DNA of 64,000 nt from Apoda limacodes (taxonomy: Eukaryota; Arthropoda; Insecta; Lepidoptera; Limacodidae). The notes beneath the pieces are model-generated. The model was given only the letters and a program-made list of their open reading frames with translations. It made no database searches and had not been told where the DNA came from. The stretch is from the NCBI GenBank assembly GCA_946406115.1, contig OX291545.1, positions 28,267,153 to 28,331,152 of the forward strand, written 5' to 3'. Position numbers and translations under genes: made by a program. Shown one piece after another: positions 25,315 through 36,554 of the stretch. Position 1 is the first letter of the stretch, and every line of letters begins with the position of its first letter.

Positions 25315-25960
25315 TTGTGTTGAGTCAGGCTAATTTCGTGCCCAAATGTCTTGCTGCACATCTCACAAGCAAAGGGCCTTTTTCCATTATGTGATCTTCT
25401 GGCGTGCACTTCTAGACCATGAGGAGTACTGAACATCTTTTCACATTTTACACAAGAGTATACGTCTCCTAGAGGTAAAGGTCTGCTTAAAGGCCCAGGA
25501 GCACCTAACATTGCCGCAGCTCGCAACCGAAGTAGTTCAGGCCCAGCTTGGAAGGCATGAAGGTATAGGTTGTTGTAACTGCCCCAACCAGGAATTCCTA
25601 AACTACTTGCATCTTTTAAGAATTCAGCAATATGAAGAGGAGGATACAAGAAAGGTCTGTGTGGAGGGATTCTCGGTGCGTCTGGTCTTAAAAGGGCACT
25701 GACAGAAAAAGCTTCTGATCTTTTTGGTGGAGGTGAAGAATCTGGAGGTCTTCTAGGAGAAGATGGTGGGGAGTCAACTTCAAGTTCAGGAGAACTGGAT
25801 CGGACTGATCGAGGAGATTGTGGTGATGGTGCCCAGCAAGGACTTCCACATCGAGATGCTGGTGAGGCATCTTCAGGGCGTGTCTCATTGTTCTGTACAT
25901 CATCTTCCTCTTCATCAGTACGGTCTCCAACAAGACGGTTGACGCCAAACTTTATTTCAT
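25315..25960 (-). CDS. sens: senseless/GFI1-family transcription factor, exon with N-terminal region and zinc fingers 1-2
   Basis: This exon encodes most of the N-terminal half of a C2H2 zinc-finger transcription factor. In insects Senseless acts in the nucleus as a target and partner of proneural bHLH proteins in sensory-organ precursors. With the ATG at 43684 it covers residues 16-231. Visible in order: [10 protein letters not shown]; an acidic run (about 28-37); a Ser/Pro-rich stretch (47-95); the motif [12 protein letters not shown] (98-109); a hydrophobic segment (118-170); finger 1 (C185, C188, H201, H206; [17 protein letters not shown]); and finger 2 (C214, C217, H230, with H234 in the next exon). 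The acceptor is TTATTTCCAG before 25960; the donor is GTGAGT after 25315, leaving phase 2. Finger wording matches Senseless/GFI1 closely. It looks nearer to Senseless than to the paralogue Senseless-2, but that choice is less certain. Confidence 0.93.
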
Positions 25961-26029
25961 CTGGAAATAAAAAGAAATCGGTACTTTTATTGTCACTTAA
26001 GAATGATGGAGGAAATTAATGTGCAATTA

Positions 26030-26121
26030 ATGCCTCTGGTATTGCAAGCTTCCATAGGCTACGGTGAGCGCTTAGCTTTAGGTAGACCGTAAGCTTGTTT
26101 GCCACCTTACTGATATATAAA
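26030..26121. repeat. ACCACTAAGGTGGC short dispersed repeat, copy A
   Basis: TATTGCAAGCTTCCATAGGC, TACGGTGAGCGC, GTAGACCGTAAGCTTGTTTG and CCACCTTACTGAT match the copy at 33754. It lies just upstream of the 25960 exon acceptor. Confidence 0.7.
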
Positions 26122-26207
26122 AATATACGTTTCACACTTTTAAATTGTAATTAAACTCGTATTGTGCAACCAGACAATGGCCACAAATAGTTATATTTAT
26201 ATGTGTA

Positions 26208-26210
26208 TAA

Positions 26211-26245
<35 letters not shown>
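26208..26245. repeat. (TA)n microsatellite
   Basis: An uninterrupted run of alternating A and T of more than 30 bases, in the large intron about 250 bases upstream of the 25960 acceptor. Confidence 0.9.
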
Positions 26246-26247
<2 letters not shown>

Positions 26248-26454
26248 GTATTGTTTTATTAAATACATACATATACTACATATATAAGATTGATAAATGT
26301 TAAAAGATTAATGTCAGTTTTACATAGTGTCACTCATTGGTCTATTTTTACAGTAACAAATATTTTACGTGTACTCAAACTTCTTACGTGTATTAACTCT
26401 TTGTTGAAGTGAGTTTTCAATCTATTCGAAGTGTTTGCAAAAAGTACAATCAAC

Positions 26455-26640
26455 ATCACAACGCCCCCAGTGCCCCTAGGCCAGTGAAAGAGGACAGGTG
26501 CCACACTTGTCGCTGCACCCGATCAAATGAGCCGTATCATGTTGTCGCAGCAGCAAATTGACTTTCATCTGTTCCCAACCCTCGTCGTTCCGCCCGACCC
26601 CCGCAATTAACACATCGGGTCGGATCGACCCCAATCTTTT
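26455..26640. promoter_or_regulatory. GC-richer intronic island, possible enhancer
   Basis: It lies 500 bases upstream of the 25960 exon and contains CGCCCCCAGTGCCCCTAGGC, GTCGCTGCACCCGATC, CCCGACCCCCGCAATTAAC and TCGGGTCGGATCGACCCC. It is not open in a recognisable frame on the minus strand. Position and composition suggest a regulatory element; this is inference. Confidence 0.3.
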
Positions 26641-27989
26641 TTACAATTCACTAATCCGCGGGCGCGACTAAACGAAACTGCTGGATTCATTGTTCACTGC
26701 GTTTTGTTTAGTTTGGTGCTTGATGTATTATTTTGCCAAAAGTTTGAATTATATATACTTTTTTTATTATTATTCTATATTGACCAAAATTTTCATATTT
26801 TCACTTTAATTAAAGAGTACGACATTGTAATAAAAACATTATAATTTAATAAATTTTATTAGTGCGTAGGTGCAGAAAAAACTTCGCTAGGACACCAAGA
26901 AAAAAAAAACGTTTATTGTCGTGTTGGGATTGCTGGCATGATATTTCGTTGCAACGAAAAGAGGCAATTGACGTATTTATTTAATAATGAAGCAATTTCT
27001 GAGCAATTGGGAGACATTAGTGACCCCAATTTTTACTGTCACTATACAAAACAATACAATATATTTTATTAGAAAAACATAGGTTTAAATATTTGTTGGT
27101 TTCCTATACTTTGCTGTTGTTGGCGGCTTACAAATCACCTTATGTTTAAGGCTCTACTGTAAATTTATTTTCAATACGTTGGATATAATAAATAAAGTGG
27201 TTCTTTTTTGGAGTTCTATAAATAGTAAAAACGTTGTTTGTCTGCCGGTTTGACTCTAAGATGCTCTCAATCGTAATATTTTAAACACGTCAACACAAAA
27301 TTCGGCTAACACAAAAATCAAATTTAGAATTAAGTATTTAATTTAAAAAATATGATTATTTTTGACTAGAACAATCATTTGAAAGGGCTTTTTTTGCAAA
27401 ATAAAACATTTTCAAATGTGTTATGATTTATTTGATTCTTCATCTTAAGAAATTACCAGAAAAGGAAGGTATTAGTGGTTTTAAGGTGCTTAAAAATGGG
27501 ACCTAGTATTAGAAAAAGTCAATAGCAACAGATAAAGATGACAGAAATACAAAGCTCTATGATAAGGTATTTTTTATAAATTATACTCTGATGCCAATAA
27601 AATATATGTTTGATTATTTATCACCTTACTATAAGAATTATTAGATAAACATGTAATAAAAACAATTAATTATAATAATGATCTTAATTATATATCTATT
27701 ATTTTTTTAAATAAATGATTTAAAAATTTGAGTTACAAACTTATGTTTAAGGTTCGCCAAAATTATATCACTACTTTTTAATATATTGACATATTTTTCA
27801 TACATGTAATAACATCAGGTTATAAGCAAGAATTACTGATTTTAAATTTGACATAAGGTATCAAAAGTATTATTCCCAGGTTTTCCAATAAATAAAACTG
27901 ATAGATCATCAAGAAACCATCAAACTAGAATTCTTGATGTCCAAAAACAAACATCCATCTCCAGACGAGACAAGTTACACTAATGAAGA

Positions 27990-28150
27990 GAGTCCCCTAT
28001 ATCTGAAACACAGCAGCTGTCGGCATTTGGAGCGGAACCAATCGGCCGGCTTCGGCAAAACTCGGCAATGACTTCGGTGTCCCCTCGAACATTTCACGCC
28101 CGGGTCTCCTTTAACAATAGCTAGCGTTTAAGGGTTGCCTCCGTACACTT
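27990..28150. promoter_or_regulatory. GC-richer intronic island with a proneural-type E-box
   Basis: It contains GCAGCTGT at 28013-28020, a perfect match to the GCAGSTGK site bound by Achaete/Scute-Daughterless dimers in flies. It also has CCAATCGGCCGGCTTCGGCA and ACGCCCGGGTCTCC. senseless genes are direct proneural targets in Drosophila. One E-box is weak evidence, since such 8-mers occur by chance. Confidence 0.35.
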
Positions 28151-28609
28151 GTTTATTTGTTCTCTACGCGACACGGTTTTATTACCCCATAGTATTTATT
28201 ACATATTAATGGTTATTTAGATTCATTGTCCTCCCCGACAGTATGCTCGAATTTATGGCATTGCAAAATATTGAATAGATCCCTCTGAGGGTAATGGAGT
28301 GAGATCCAGACACTGATATTATTCAGCTTATTGTGCTCTTTGTAATTAGATAATTTAAGGTTTTGATTTACTATTCATTATAGATGTGTCAGGATCTGAT
28401 GATAATATTATACTATCAACTAATGCTTATGTATAGGTACTATATTATTACCACATCATGACATTTTATGTTACCTATAGGTATTGTTTTGAAAAATACG
28501 CCTATATTTGTCAAGTTGAATGTAGGCAGGTAGGTAGGTCATTTCATTCTTATTGAAAATAACATTATGTTATATAAATTCATACATAATCAATTCAGAA
28601 AAGGTCTCA

Positions 28610-28737
28610 GGAAAGGACATGTCTACTTGAAAACGTCAAATGTGAGTCGGTTTTTTTCTTTAACTGAGGAGTTGCTGTTGAAATCCTACACCGATAACTG
28701 AATTTAGGGCTGGTGAAACCGAGGGCAAAAGCTAGTT
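28610..28737 (+). mobile_element. Decayed copy of the GGGCGGTGCCG...GCTAG Helitron-like family
   Basis: It has CAAATGTGAGTCGG, AACTGAGGAGTTGCTG and AATTTAGGGCTGGTGAAACC, and ends GCAAAAGCTAGTT. Order and wording follow the copy at 5761-5974. Confidence 0.5.
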
Positions 28738-28894
28738 CTAAACAGCAAATAAAAAGTTGAAGTTTTATAAAGTTATTAAGATAAAAACTGTTTATTTATT
28801 TTATTATTAATACCACCGTGTGACTGACAGTTATTACTAACGTCTTGTGTAGTTAATAGATATTCTATGTTATTTACCAGCGTTTCCACTCTCC

Positions 28895-29030
28895 CTAAAC
28901 TCAGTTATTTGTCTATCTCCGGGACTCAAATTATCTTCATGCCAAATTTCATATTAATCGGTACAGCGGTTTAGGCGTAAAGAGGAGACAGACAGACTGA
29001 GTAACTTTCGCATTCACAATATTTATATGA
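28895..29030 (+). repeat. Second copy of the repeat at 7440-7575
   Basis: It has the same ordered blocks as the copy at 7440-7575, including CATGCCAAATTTCATATTAA and the ACAGACAGAC stretch. It lies in the large intron, 160 bases downstream of a Helitron-like end. Confidence 0.55.
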
Positions 29031-29714
29031 ATTTTAGCTCACGAAAGAATACTTACAGATCTTTTTGTCTAGAAAAAGCCACAGTATGTCTGTCGCTTTT
29101 GAAGTTTTAACTACTCTATTTGGTTTATGTAATTTATATCAGAAATTCAAAAGCCTCAAAACTCGCTCGTGAGCTGGAGGCATCCAACAAAGTTAAGGCT
29201 TTTTTCAGTACAAATTGGATTACATTCCGTCAGACCTCTGAATTTTTCTGTACAAATAGTGCATTAGCGGCATTAACGTCTGCCTATGCTCTTAATGCAA
29301 TTTTAATTATAAGAGGCGCGGCTTACTGCAAATTGCACAGGCTATGCATTCAGATTGTTATTTTTCTGAGAGCTTTTAACAAATTAAAAATACGCCGGCG
29401 ATTAAATTGCGAGGAACGCTACAAAATTGTAATTTACATATGATATTCAATGAATGTAGGAATGCGGTGTTTAGTATAAATAGTGAGTAAACCCAGTATA
29501 CTGAACTATATCGCTTTCTATCGACAAGGTAGTGACAATGTCAAGGCGTTAATATTGTTGACAAAAACTACTGACTGGAATTAGAACAATCAGCACCATT
29601 GAAATATAATGGAAAGCAGACGTAATGATTGTGCATAAGTTTTTAGACTGTCAACATCCTTACTGATTATGTTTGTTGAATATACACATACATTTTAAAT
29701 ATCAATTTTATAGA

Positions 29715-29925
29715 CTAGCTGTCCCGGCAAACGTTGTTTCACGCTGGCTTACACTTAAAAAATGCTATAATATGTACTATGCAATAAAAACTAGTAAATA
29801 TAAATCATCCCGGTCCCCACTCAAACACACAAAAAAATTTGTCAAAATCGGTGCAGCCATTTAGGAGGAGTTCACTGAAGTACTACATTAATACGTACAG
29901 AAAAATTATATATTTAAAGATTTAA
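29715..29925 (-). mobile_element. Helitron-like non-autonomous element, minus orientation
   Basis: On the plus strand it begins CTAGCTGTCCCGGCAAACGTT, the reverse complement of the 3' end seen at 23705. It continues through TGTCAAAATCGGTGCAGCC, the antisense of the usual middle stretch, to AAATTATATATTTAAAGA. A 63-codon frame across it is chance. Confidence 0.65.
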
Positions 29926-30677
29926 AATAAGCTTCTTACTACAGATTTATGTTAGTTAAGGTTTAATTTACATAGTTTAGATACTTCCGAAGTGGCAGTC
30001 TATAACGAATTTAGAGAAAGTTTATGTCTAGATTTTCGGTCACAGTAAAAAAAGTAAAGTGATTTATGAGAAAACGTCTCGGGTCTTCCCCTTAACTCTC
30101 TGTTCTACAACTTCAATAGTTTGGGCAGGAATACCTAACTAGTAAAAAGTACGATTTAATATTCGCTTTATCTCTGACTACTGTGTCGAAAATATATGTC
30201 ATAGTTGTTGACTAGAGTAGATTGAATTAAAGTACATAAATTTGCACGAAACGAAGATAAAACATATTATAGAAATTTCCATAAAGAAACTGAATACTGA
30301 ATCTTGTGGTGAATCAAATCATAAGCCCATCTAGTTCGGAAATATGCTAAGTCACGCACCGGTCGTTTATCAGGATTTAGAGGTTTAATAAAATGTTAAT
30401 AATGATCCTACATCATATGGGGACCGTGGCAAATTGTTCTAGTTTTAATGAAGTGAGCCGTGGGGTCATAGTGACCTAAACATCAGCAGCAGTGTTGATT
30501 GTAGGGTGCACATAATATTAAATTCGCAAGTAACTGAATGATATTATTTTGTGTTATAGTCAGAGTTGCAACAAAAAATGTTGTCATAGAAGTTGGAAGT
30601 CTATTAAGGATCAATGGTTTTGCAATTGTTTTGTGTACTGAACCTAAAAACCAAGCAAATCTTATGATGCTACAGAA

Positions 30678-30711
30678 AGAGTACAGACAATTAATTAACT
30701 GTCTGTACTCT
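30678..30711. repeat. Perfect 12 bp inverted repeat
   Basis: AGAGTACAGACA at 30678-30689 pairs with TGTCTGTACTCT at 30700-30711 around the 10-base loop ATTAATTAAC. Because of it, both strands translate to the same peptide (EYRQLINCLYS). No gene is implied. Confidence 0.85.
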
Positions 30712-31171
30712 CTCCATTTACATGTACAATCCGAGACAGGGCTATAAAGCAATGAAACCGGTAATTCACGTAGCTCTAGATAACCTAAATTAAACACCCA
30801 ATAAAAAAAACTGGCCATAGTGTGTGATAGCAATTTTAAAGAGGTGAGGGTCAAGCAGATGATTTATCAATTACTCCTTAGCATTTATATGTTCCCACTG
30901 TTGGTATAAATATACATATACAATATTAATACAATTTAGATTTAATAATTCATAGAAATACCAAAATAATAAAATATTTTATCAATCTAGTCGAATTATC
31001 ACCTAATGCTATTAGCAATATTTTGATGATTCCTTGGTACAAGTTGGCTAAACTGTAGCCAACAAACTCTTGTAAAACATTTTAAAATTTTACTGTTAAT
31101 TTTTTTAATTTCAGTTTTTGTCTTAATATGCCTAAATATGTAGTTTCAGTTAAAGATAAAGTTTAAGTCAG

Positions 31172-31294
31172 TTGGCGAAAGGTTTTGTATATACGGTGAA
31201 TGATCAGAAAGCTTTCAGCCCCAAGGTTATGCAGCTTAATGACCTCGTTACTGTGCAGAAGCTGCGAGGACGAGTTTTTGAACGAATTCAGCAG
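31172..31294 (+). other. Exon-like block of unknown origin
   Basis: The 123 bases read as 41 open codons (LAKGFVYTVNDQKAFSPKVM, then QLNDLVTVQKLRGRVFERIQ, then Q). They are bounded by TTTAAGTCAG and a strong donor-like CAG|GTGAGC, and the block is GC-richer than its flanks. The minus strand is also open (FKNSSSQLLHSNEVIKLHNL). I do not recognise either product. It may be a decayed transposon piece, an exon of an intronic gene, or chance. A neighbouring short frame, MPKYVVSVKDKV at 31128, is not in phase with it. Confidence 0.25.
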
Positions 31295-31332
31295 GTGAGC
31301 TGCGGTCTTTCCAATTACTGTGTTTTAAATAT

Positions 31333-31359
31333 TGCTGACTAAGATGTTCTTAGTCAGCA
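31333..31359. repeat. Perfect 12 bp hairpin
   Basis: TGCTGACTAAGA and TCTTAGTCAGCA flank a 3-base loop (TGT), 39 bases past the exon-like block. It is too short for a microRNA precursor. Confidence 0.85.
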
Positions 31360-33753
31360 TTTTGTACACTTTTTACTCAACTATGTCATAACTATTCACT
31401 ATAAGTCAACACGAACGAAGTTACGAGCGCAGTTAGTTAATAAAGATTTTTTTTTGACTTCGGTATATGGTACGTAAATAAATCTGAACACGTATAGTAC
31501 TAGAAAACTACAACTATTGTAGCTAAAGAGCTACTATTTATCCCCTGATTGAAGAAGATGATCTTGCCAGGAGTCACCTAATTGACATTTGTAACAAGGA
31601 ATTTTATGAACAATTTCTGATAAAATGACTTTCAAACAATTTGTTGTATTAACAAAACGCTAAGATGTATATCCTTATTCCCTATTGACATAACAAACAA
31701 ATAGTCTAGTACAATTTATTATAATAATTTTGGAATTATTTAAATTATTAATAGTATAAAAAAATTACATAATCTATGAAGAAACTGGGGAAAAATATAG
31801 TAGATCTTTTTATTCCTTTCACTTGTTTTTGTACTTTTTTATTAGGTATATTATTAAATAACAAAAGCAAAAAGAACCAGGTTCTTAATTTAATAGGTAC
31901 CTTATCGAAAAGATTAATATTACTCATGTTATTTACGTATAACAATGACTAGTAAAACTAGAGTAAATTACTGATACTGTTTAATATTATTAATAAAAGG
32001 TCAAAGTAATAATTGAAAACGCTATTGACCTACCGATAATTGAGCTAGTATCTTCATCTCTAGCAACTCTCTTCAGCCGTGATCGTCTAAAACGAAGCTG
32101 AACCTTAGCCATTCAGTAGTATACACTTTATTCACTTATAAAACTGTTTTTCAATACACAGGTTGCGTAACGGCAACCAAGAGGCAAGTACGTATATAAA
32201 TCAAATGTTATCATTCGTTTTAATGCGTTTTATCAATCGTAAAGATAATTTGTAATCCATAGATAGCACGGATTAACTGAATCTTGGATTGAAAATGAAT
32301 AAAATCCTAAATTATTAACAATCTATGTGTAACCTACTATGCGAACAGACACATCGATAGGCGAATTGTGATTGGTTGATCAGAGTGCCGAAGTTTTAGC
32401 CGCGTTTTGTTGGCAAAATTACTTCTGCACTGAGAACTATAACATCGCATTGGCATTTAAAAAGTTCTTTTTACCAAATGTATACAAAACTATTACTATG
32501 TAACAGCGCATCTGCTGCTCTACATTAACGCAGGTGCAGCCAATGCGTTGGATGCACACTAGAAGTATCACCATATTGTGCATTCATTTCTGCTCATCAA
32601 AACGACCGAATGCCCGCATAGAGAGCATAGAGCGCATTAAAAGCAGCACTCAACGCTCGTATACAAAAAACGACTCCTGTAAAGTGACCATACACACTGC
32701 GTGTCGCCTTTAAAGTTTTGAATACAATTTCACCAATTCTAATCGTGTAGGATTTGTAGAACATTAATCATTTTACTTAGGATTAAACTAATCACGGTTA
32801 TTATTTTGAAGGTCTAGGCAACAACTATATGATTAGATTTCAACAGAATTTATCGCATAGGTACACTAAATAATTGATTATTTCCTTTGAATAATGAATA
32901 TCATTTTCTTTATATTTGTATTTTTTGTTTTCAGTCGTGGGTTTGAGTGAAGTTTTTGCTATCTGAAAAAAAAGAATGTTTAGACCGATTTGAACACCGA
33001 TATTGGCGCCAGCGTGGGCGGCTCCCAAAATGTAAAGTTTTTGGATATTTTGCTGGTGTTTGAAAGAAGTGTTGTGTGAAGACTGCAAAATGTCGAAGAT
33101 CTTTATCCAACTTTTCATGAATAAAAAAAATAGTATTTAATTTAAATACCTATTATCATTTGCTAACGCAGCATACAGCATACTAACTAAGAGCTTACTA
33201 ACATAGAGCACAACAGTCAGGTATAAGAATATACTTTTGTATAAGGGACGATGTACATATATCAGGTGTAATGTAGGTATAAATGTGACTTTTTAACAAT
33301 CGTCTTTTTGAGGTAAATTAAATTTTCGAAATTATTTGTGACGATGAAAGTTTGTAAACGTGGGTGAAGAGAGATTGATCTAAAATAAATCTATGTAAGC
33401 CATGCAAGCTATTGCAGTGATACGTAAAAAAAATTAACTGTTGTTTTTAATCACGTGATATTAACTTATCATTTGACGTTTTTTACAATATAGCCAATTG
33501 TGACGTTAGGTGTAAAAGGCGCTTGCAGTTAGACCAGTTAGACGGTGAGTTTTATGACTGAGAAAAAATACACTATGCAAACCATATCTACATGTTAGTT
33601 GTATTTCTTTACATGAAGTTAAATGTAGGTCGCGTACAGTGCGCTTTTAGAGAAACTTTCTCCCGCGAACGCTTGGGCTGTGGAATTAGCTCCCTGCCAA
33701 GGTTTTCTCCAAGGACTACAGTATACGGTTCTTCAAGAAAGAAGTTATTATAT

Positions 33754-33886
33754 TTTTGAAGGGTCGGCAACTCGCGAGTGATACCCCTGGTGTTGCAAGC
33801 GTCCATAGGCTACGGTGACCGCGTACCATCAGGTGGACCGTACGCTTGTTTGCCACCTTAGTGGTATTAAAAAAAAAAAAAAAAAA
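33754..33886. repeat. ACCACTAAGGTGGC short dispersed repeat, fullest copy
   Basis: It runs from TTTTTGAAGGGTCGGCAACT through ATACCCCTGGTGTTGCAAGC, GTCCATAGGCTACGGTGACC, AGGTGGACCGTACGCTTG and TTTGCCACCTTAGTGGTATT to a run of about 18 A. This order is common in lepidopteran genomes. The A run suggests a retroposed, SINE-like origin. Fragments lie at 26030, 39019, 43461, 57871 and 60672. Confidence 0.75.
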
Positions 33887-34274
33887 GAACATGTAAGTTG
33901 ATGCAACCAAAATATATACAGCCTTTTCAAATTTATCAAAACAAACTTCATAGGCATAGTGCAACAAACTTTTCTGACCTACTGACCTTGGGTGTTTAGT
34001 CGCTATGTTGTTGTAAGTTCAAACCATTTGGCAATTTTGTTTTGAGAAGTGAAGAAGGGTATTATTTATTATTAGTCTATTGTTACTAAAAAACAGTAAT
34101 AGACAAACTGCATGTCATTAATGTTTTCACATTTACAATAAATTATAAATATAGCTGGATTTTTAAGAAAAAATATAGGCGTATTAAAAACATCTCGGTT
34201 TAATTCCCTAGATGGAGGTAACCAACTCATATCTTAATGTGGGGGACAGCCTATTTACCAAACTCGTTTGGTCC

Positions 34275-34322
34275 TGATAGGTGGTGAGCTCTGACGTCTC
34301 TTGTCTCTTTCTAACTAGTTTA
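34275..34322 (+). repeat. Left part of the split hairpin-bearing repeat
   Basis: CTCTGACGTCTCTTGTCTCT followed by TTCTAAC matches the TCTCTTGTCTCTATTCAAC part of the copy at 53108. It stops where a LINE fragment and AT-rich sequence begin. The right part resumes at 35636. Confidence 0.5.
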
Positions 34323-34414
34323 AAATTTATAACTTGCTTTTTAATACTTTTAATTATTAATTTAATTATTATTTACTATTTTCATTAATAATATAACATC
34401 TAATTTATCTTCTC

Positions 34415-35632
34415 TTTACCATCTTTATGCAGACGCTCTTCAAATATAAACTCAGGCTCCGCTTAGTGAACTAAGAAGTGCAGTTGCGATCATAAATGAC
34501 GATCTTGCTCGTACCCCTTACGGTCTAAACGTAAATCCAAATAAAACGCAACTTATCATTGAGGGTAGTTCAAGAATGTTATCTAAGATTAATTTACAAA
34601 ATCTCCCTAAAGTGACTATTAATGGAACAGTTATTCCATATAGCGAGACTGTTAAAAACTTAGGCATCATCATAGACCAGACAATTTGGTGGCAACCACA
34701 ATTAAAAGAAGTTAGCAGAAAAATATTTGGTACAGCTAAATCTATGAGCAGATTCTCTAGAAGAGTTTCTTACCCATTGCCACTAAAATTGCACTGGTTA
34801 AATTACTTCTGCTTCCTGTCCTTGATTATGCGGATGCTAGCTATCTTGACCTTACTGAGGAGCAATAAAATAAGCTTGAGGGACTCCAGAACCTATGTAT
34901 TCGATACATATTTGGTTTACGTAAATATGATCACATATCCGAATTGAGATTAAAACTCAAGTGGCTCCCAATTCGCCTTCGCCGGAATACTCATTTTATG
35001 TTTCTTCTCTACAACGTACTGGTCATCCCGTCTACTCCGTTATACTTGAAAGAACGTTTCAATTTTATAGGGTCTACAGCTCACCGCGCCACTACAAACA
35101 TGATGCTGAAAACTCCAACACATTATTCGCAAGCATATAATGACACGTTCACTGTCACAGCCATAAGGCTTTTCCATAGCATTTACCATTCAGTGTCAAA
35201 AAAGCACAAACTTTAAGAATATTTAAAAAGCTCGTAATCACACATTACTCAAAAATTTAAGCTGTCTCTTCAACACTGTTTATTTATCTATATTGTTTAA
35301 GATGTTTGTAGTTTCTGTATTTATATGAGATTATTTTATGTTATGTATTTGATAAATATTTATTTTGTTTAGATTTTTGTACGTATTAGTATTATTTATT
35401 ATTTATATTTATATAAATTTAACTATTGCTATTAATTTATATTTATTTGCTGTTGTTTTTGTTTTCTTACATTGTTAAGTTTCAGTTAGCACATTCTACT
35501 CAATAATTTTATAAAATCTCCTCTACCCAAAGGTTGTCTGAAAGAGATCGCTCATTAGCGATAAGACCGCCAATTTGTTATTTCTTTTATTGTTTTCTAT
35601 TCTATATGCGCAATAAAGTATATTATAATAAA
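34415..35632 (+). mobile_element. 5'-truncated jockey-type LINE, reverse transcriptase C-terminal half
   Basis: The sequence opens in the catalytic loop (HLYADALQI, where YADD is expected). It continues INDDLARTPYGLNVNPNKTQ, then VKNLGIIIDQTIWWQPQLKE, then after a frame break DYADASYLDLTEEQ, KLEGLQNLCIRFIFGLRKYD, LKWLPIRLRRNTH and TPTHYSQAYNDTFTVTAIRL. It ends in a 3' UTR with GCAATAAAGTATATTATAAT. Several frame breaks (near 34800 and 34945) and the Asp-to-Ala change show it is dead. It appears to sit inside another repeat. Confidence 0.85.
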
Positions 35633-35635
35633 CAA

Positions 35636-35752
35636 ACGCAATGGGGGACGTGGTTAGAAAGAGAAAAGAGACCACAGGTTTGCTTCGTCTCTTTCTAAAG
35701 GAACTTGCACAGTCCATAGGACAGATTACAGAACTCAAAGATCAAGCCATAT
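35636..35752 (+). repeat. Right part of the split hairpin-bearing repeat
   Basis: ACGCAATGGGGGACGTGGTT, then AGAAAGAGAAAAGAGACCAC, then CCATAGGACAGATTACAGAA match the second half of the copies at 10086 and 53108. It follows directly on the LINE 3' end at about 35632. Confidence 0.65.
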
Positions 35753-36424
35753 ATAAAATGACTAAAACTGGCAAAAGAGGAAAAAAATCATATTGACAAT
35801 CAAACATCAGTAAGAAACTTGTCCAGATTTGGATTTGATGTCTTGCTACGTCACATCCTTTACTGCGAAGTAGAATGAAGGTTGACAGTATACTCTTTGA
35901 TAAAATGTGATAAATCAGGGCTTACAGCGGCAAGATCTAATGGGCTATCAAAAAAGGGATTACAGTGACTGCGCCCAAGCCTTCGGTTCGGGACATTGTC
36001 AGCATACGTCACGAGATGATAAACATTATCAATAAATTTTAAGTCTTAAACTTCATACGTAGTAAGTTTGTTTGAAAAGCTTGACGTATTTATCTGATAA
36101 ATCGAATAAAAGGTATTTTATTTATTGATTTATCAAAGCCGTTTTATATTGCATTGTAAAAACCACAAAATATAGCATGATAATGCTGAAATCTACACAA
36201 TTTTCAGGGTTGGTATCATTATATAATTTTATATCACCTTTAAACGAACGATACGATATGAGTTGGCGCTATTTATACACAAGATATGTAGGTACCTACC
36301 TACATAATTTGGGGTATACAAGCAGTGTAAACAATATAGTAGGACAGAACATTAATTATGCCATTTACTCCACCAAGTGTATTAATTAATATAAATTAAT
36401 ATGTACCTACGTACATATGTACAA

Positions 36425-36495
36425 ATATACAGTCAAAAGCTTGACCCTGCGACCCTAAGGTTACGTCAATGATCTACTACTGAGCTATCGAGGAA
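36425..36495 (-). repeat. tRNA-like (SINE) head, copy A
   Basis: On the minus strand CCTCGATAGCTCAGTAGTAG resembles a tRNA 5' half with a good A box (TAGCTCAGTAGTAGA). CTTAGGGTCGCAGGGTCAAG follows as a weak B box. There is no proper acceptor stem or anticodon arm, so this is not a functional tRNA. Both copies continue into TTGACTGTATATTT. Confidence 0.5.
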
Positions 36496-36554
36496 TATCA
36501 TTACGAACGTTAAAAGCCACAACTACTAGGAACCGATAAAGTCCTAGTATATTG

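Noticed and set aside
25511..25702. Plus-strand frame opposite the exon
   Set aside because: Antisense shadow of the true coding sequence.
25688..25948. Minus-strand frame of 86 codons overlapping the senseless-type exon
   Set aside because: It is in another frame. The real frame carries the acidic and Ser/Pro-rich region and leads into the zinc fingers.
29120..29443. Plus-strand frame of 107 codons in the large intron
   Set aside because: No family resemblance and no splice or start context. Not supported as a gene.
30057..30067. TAAATCAC-type GFI1/Senseless sites (also near 53425)
   Set aside because: The core is short and expected several times by chance in 64 kb of AT-rich DNA. Not enough to claim autoregulation.
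30483..30854. Minus-strand frame of 123 codons
   Set aside because: It crosses a palindrome that gives the same peptide on both strands, and has no domain. Best seen as chance.
33866..33886. Poly-A run as a possible processed pseudogene tail
   Set aside because: It directly follows the ACCACTAAGGTGGC repeat, so it belongs to that element.
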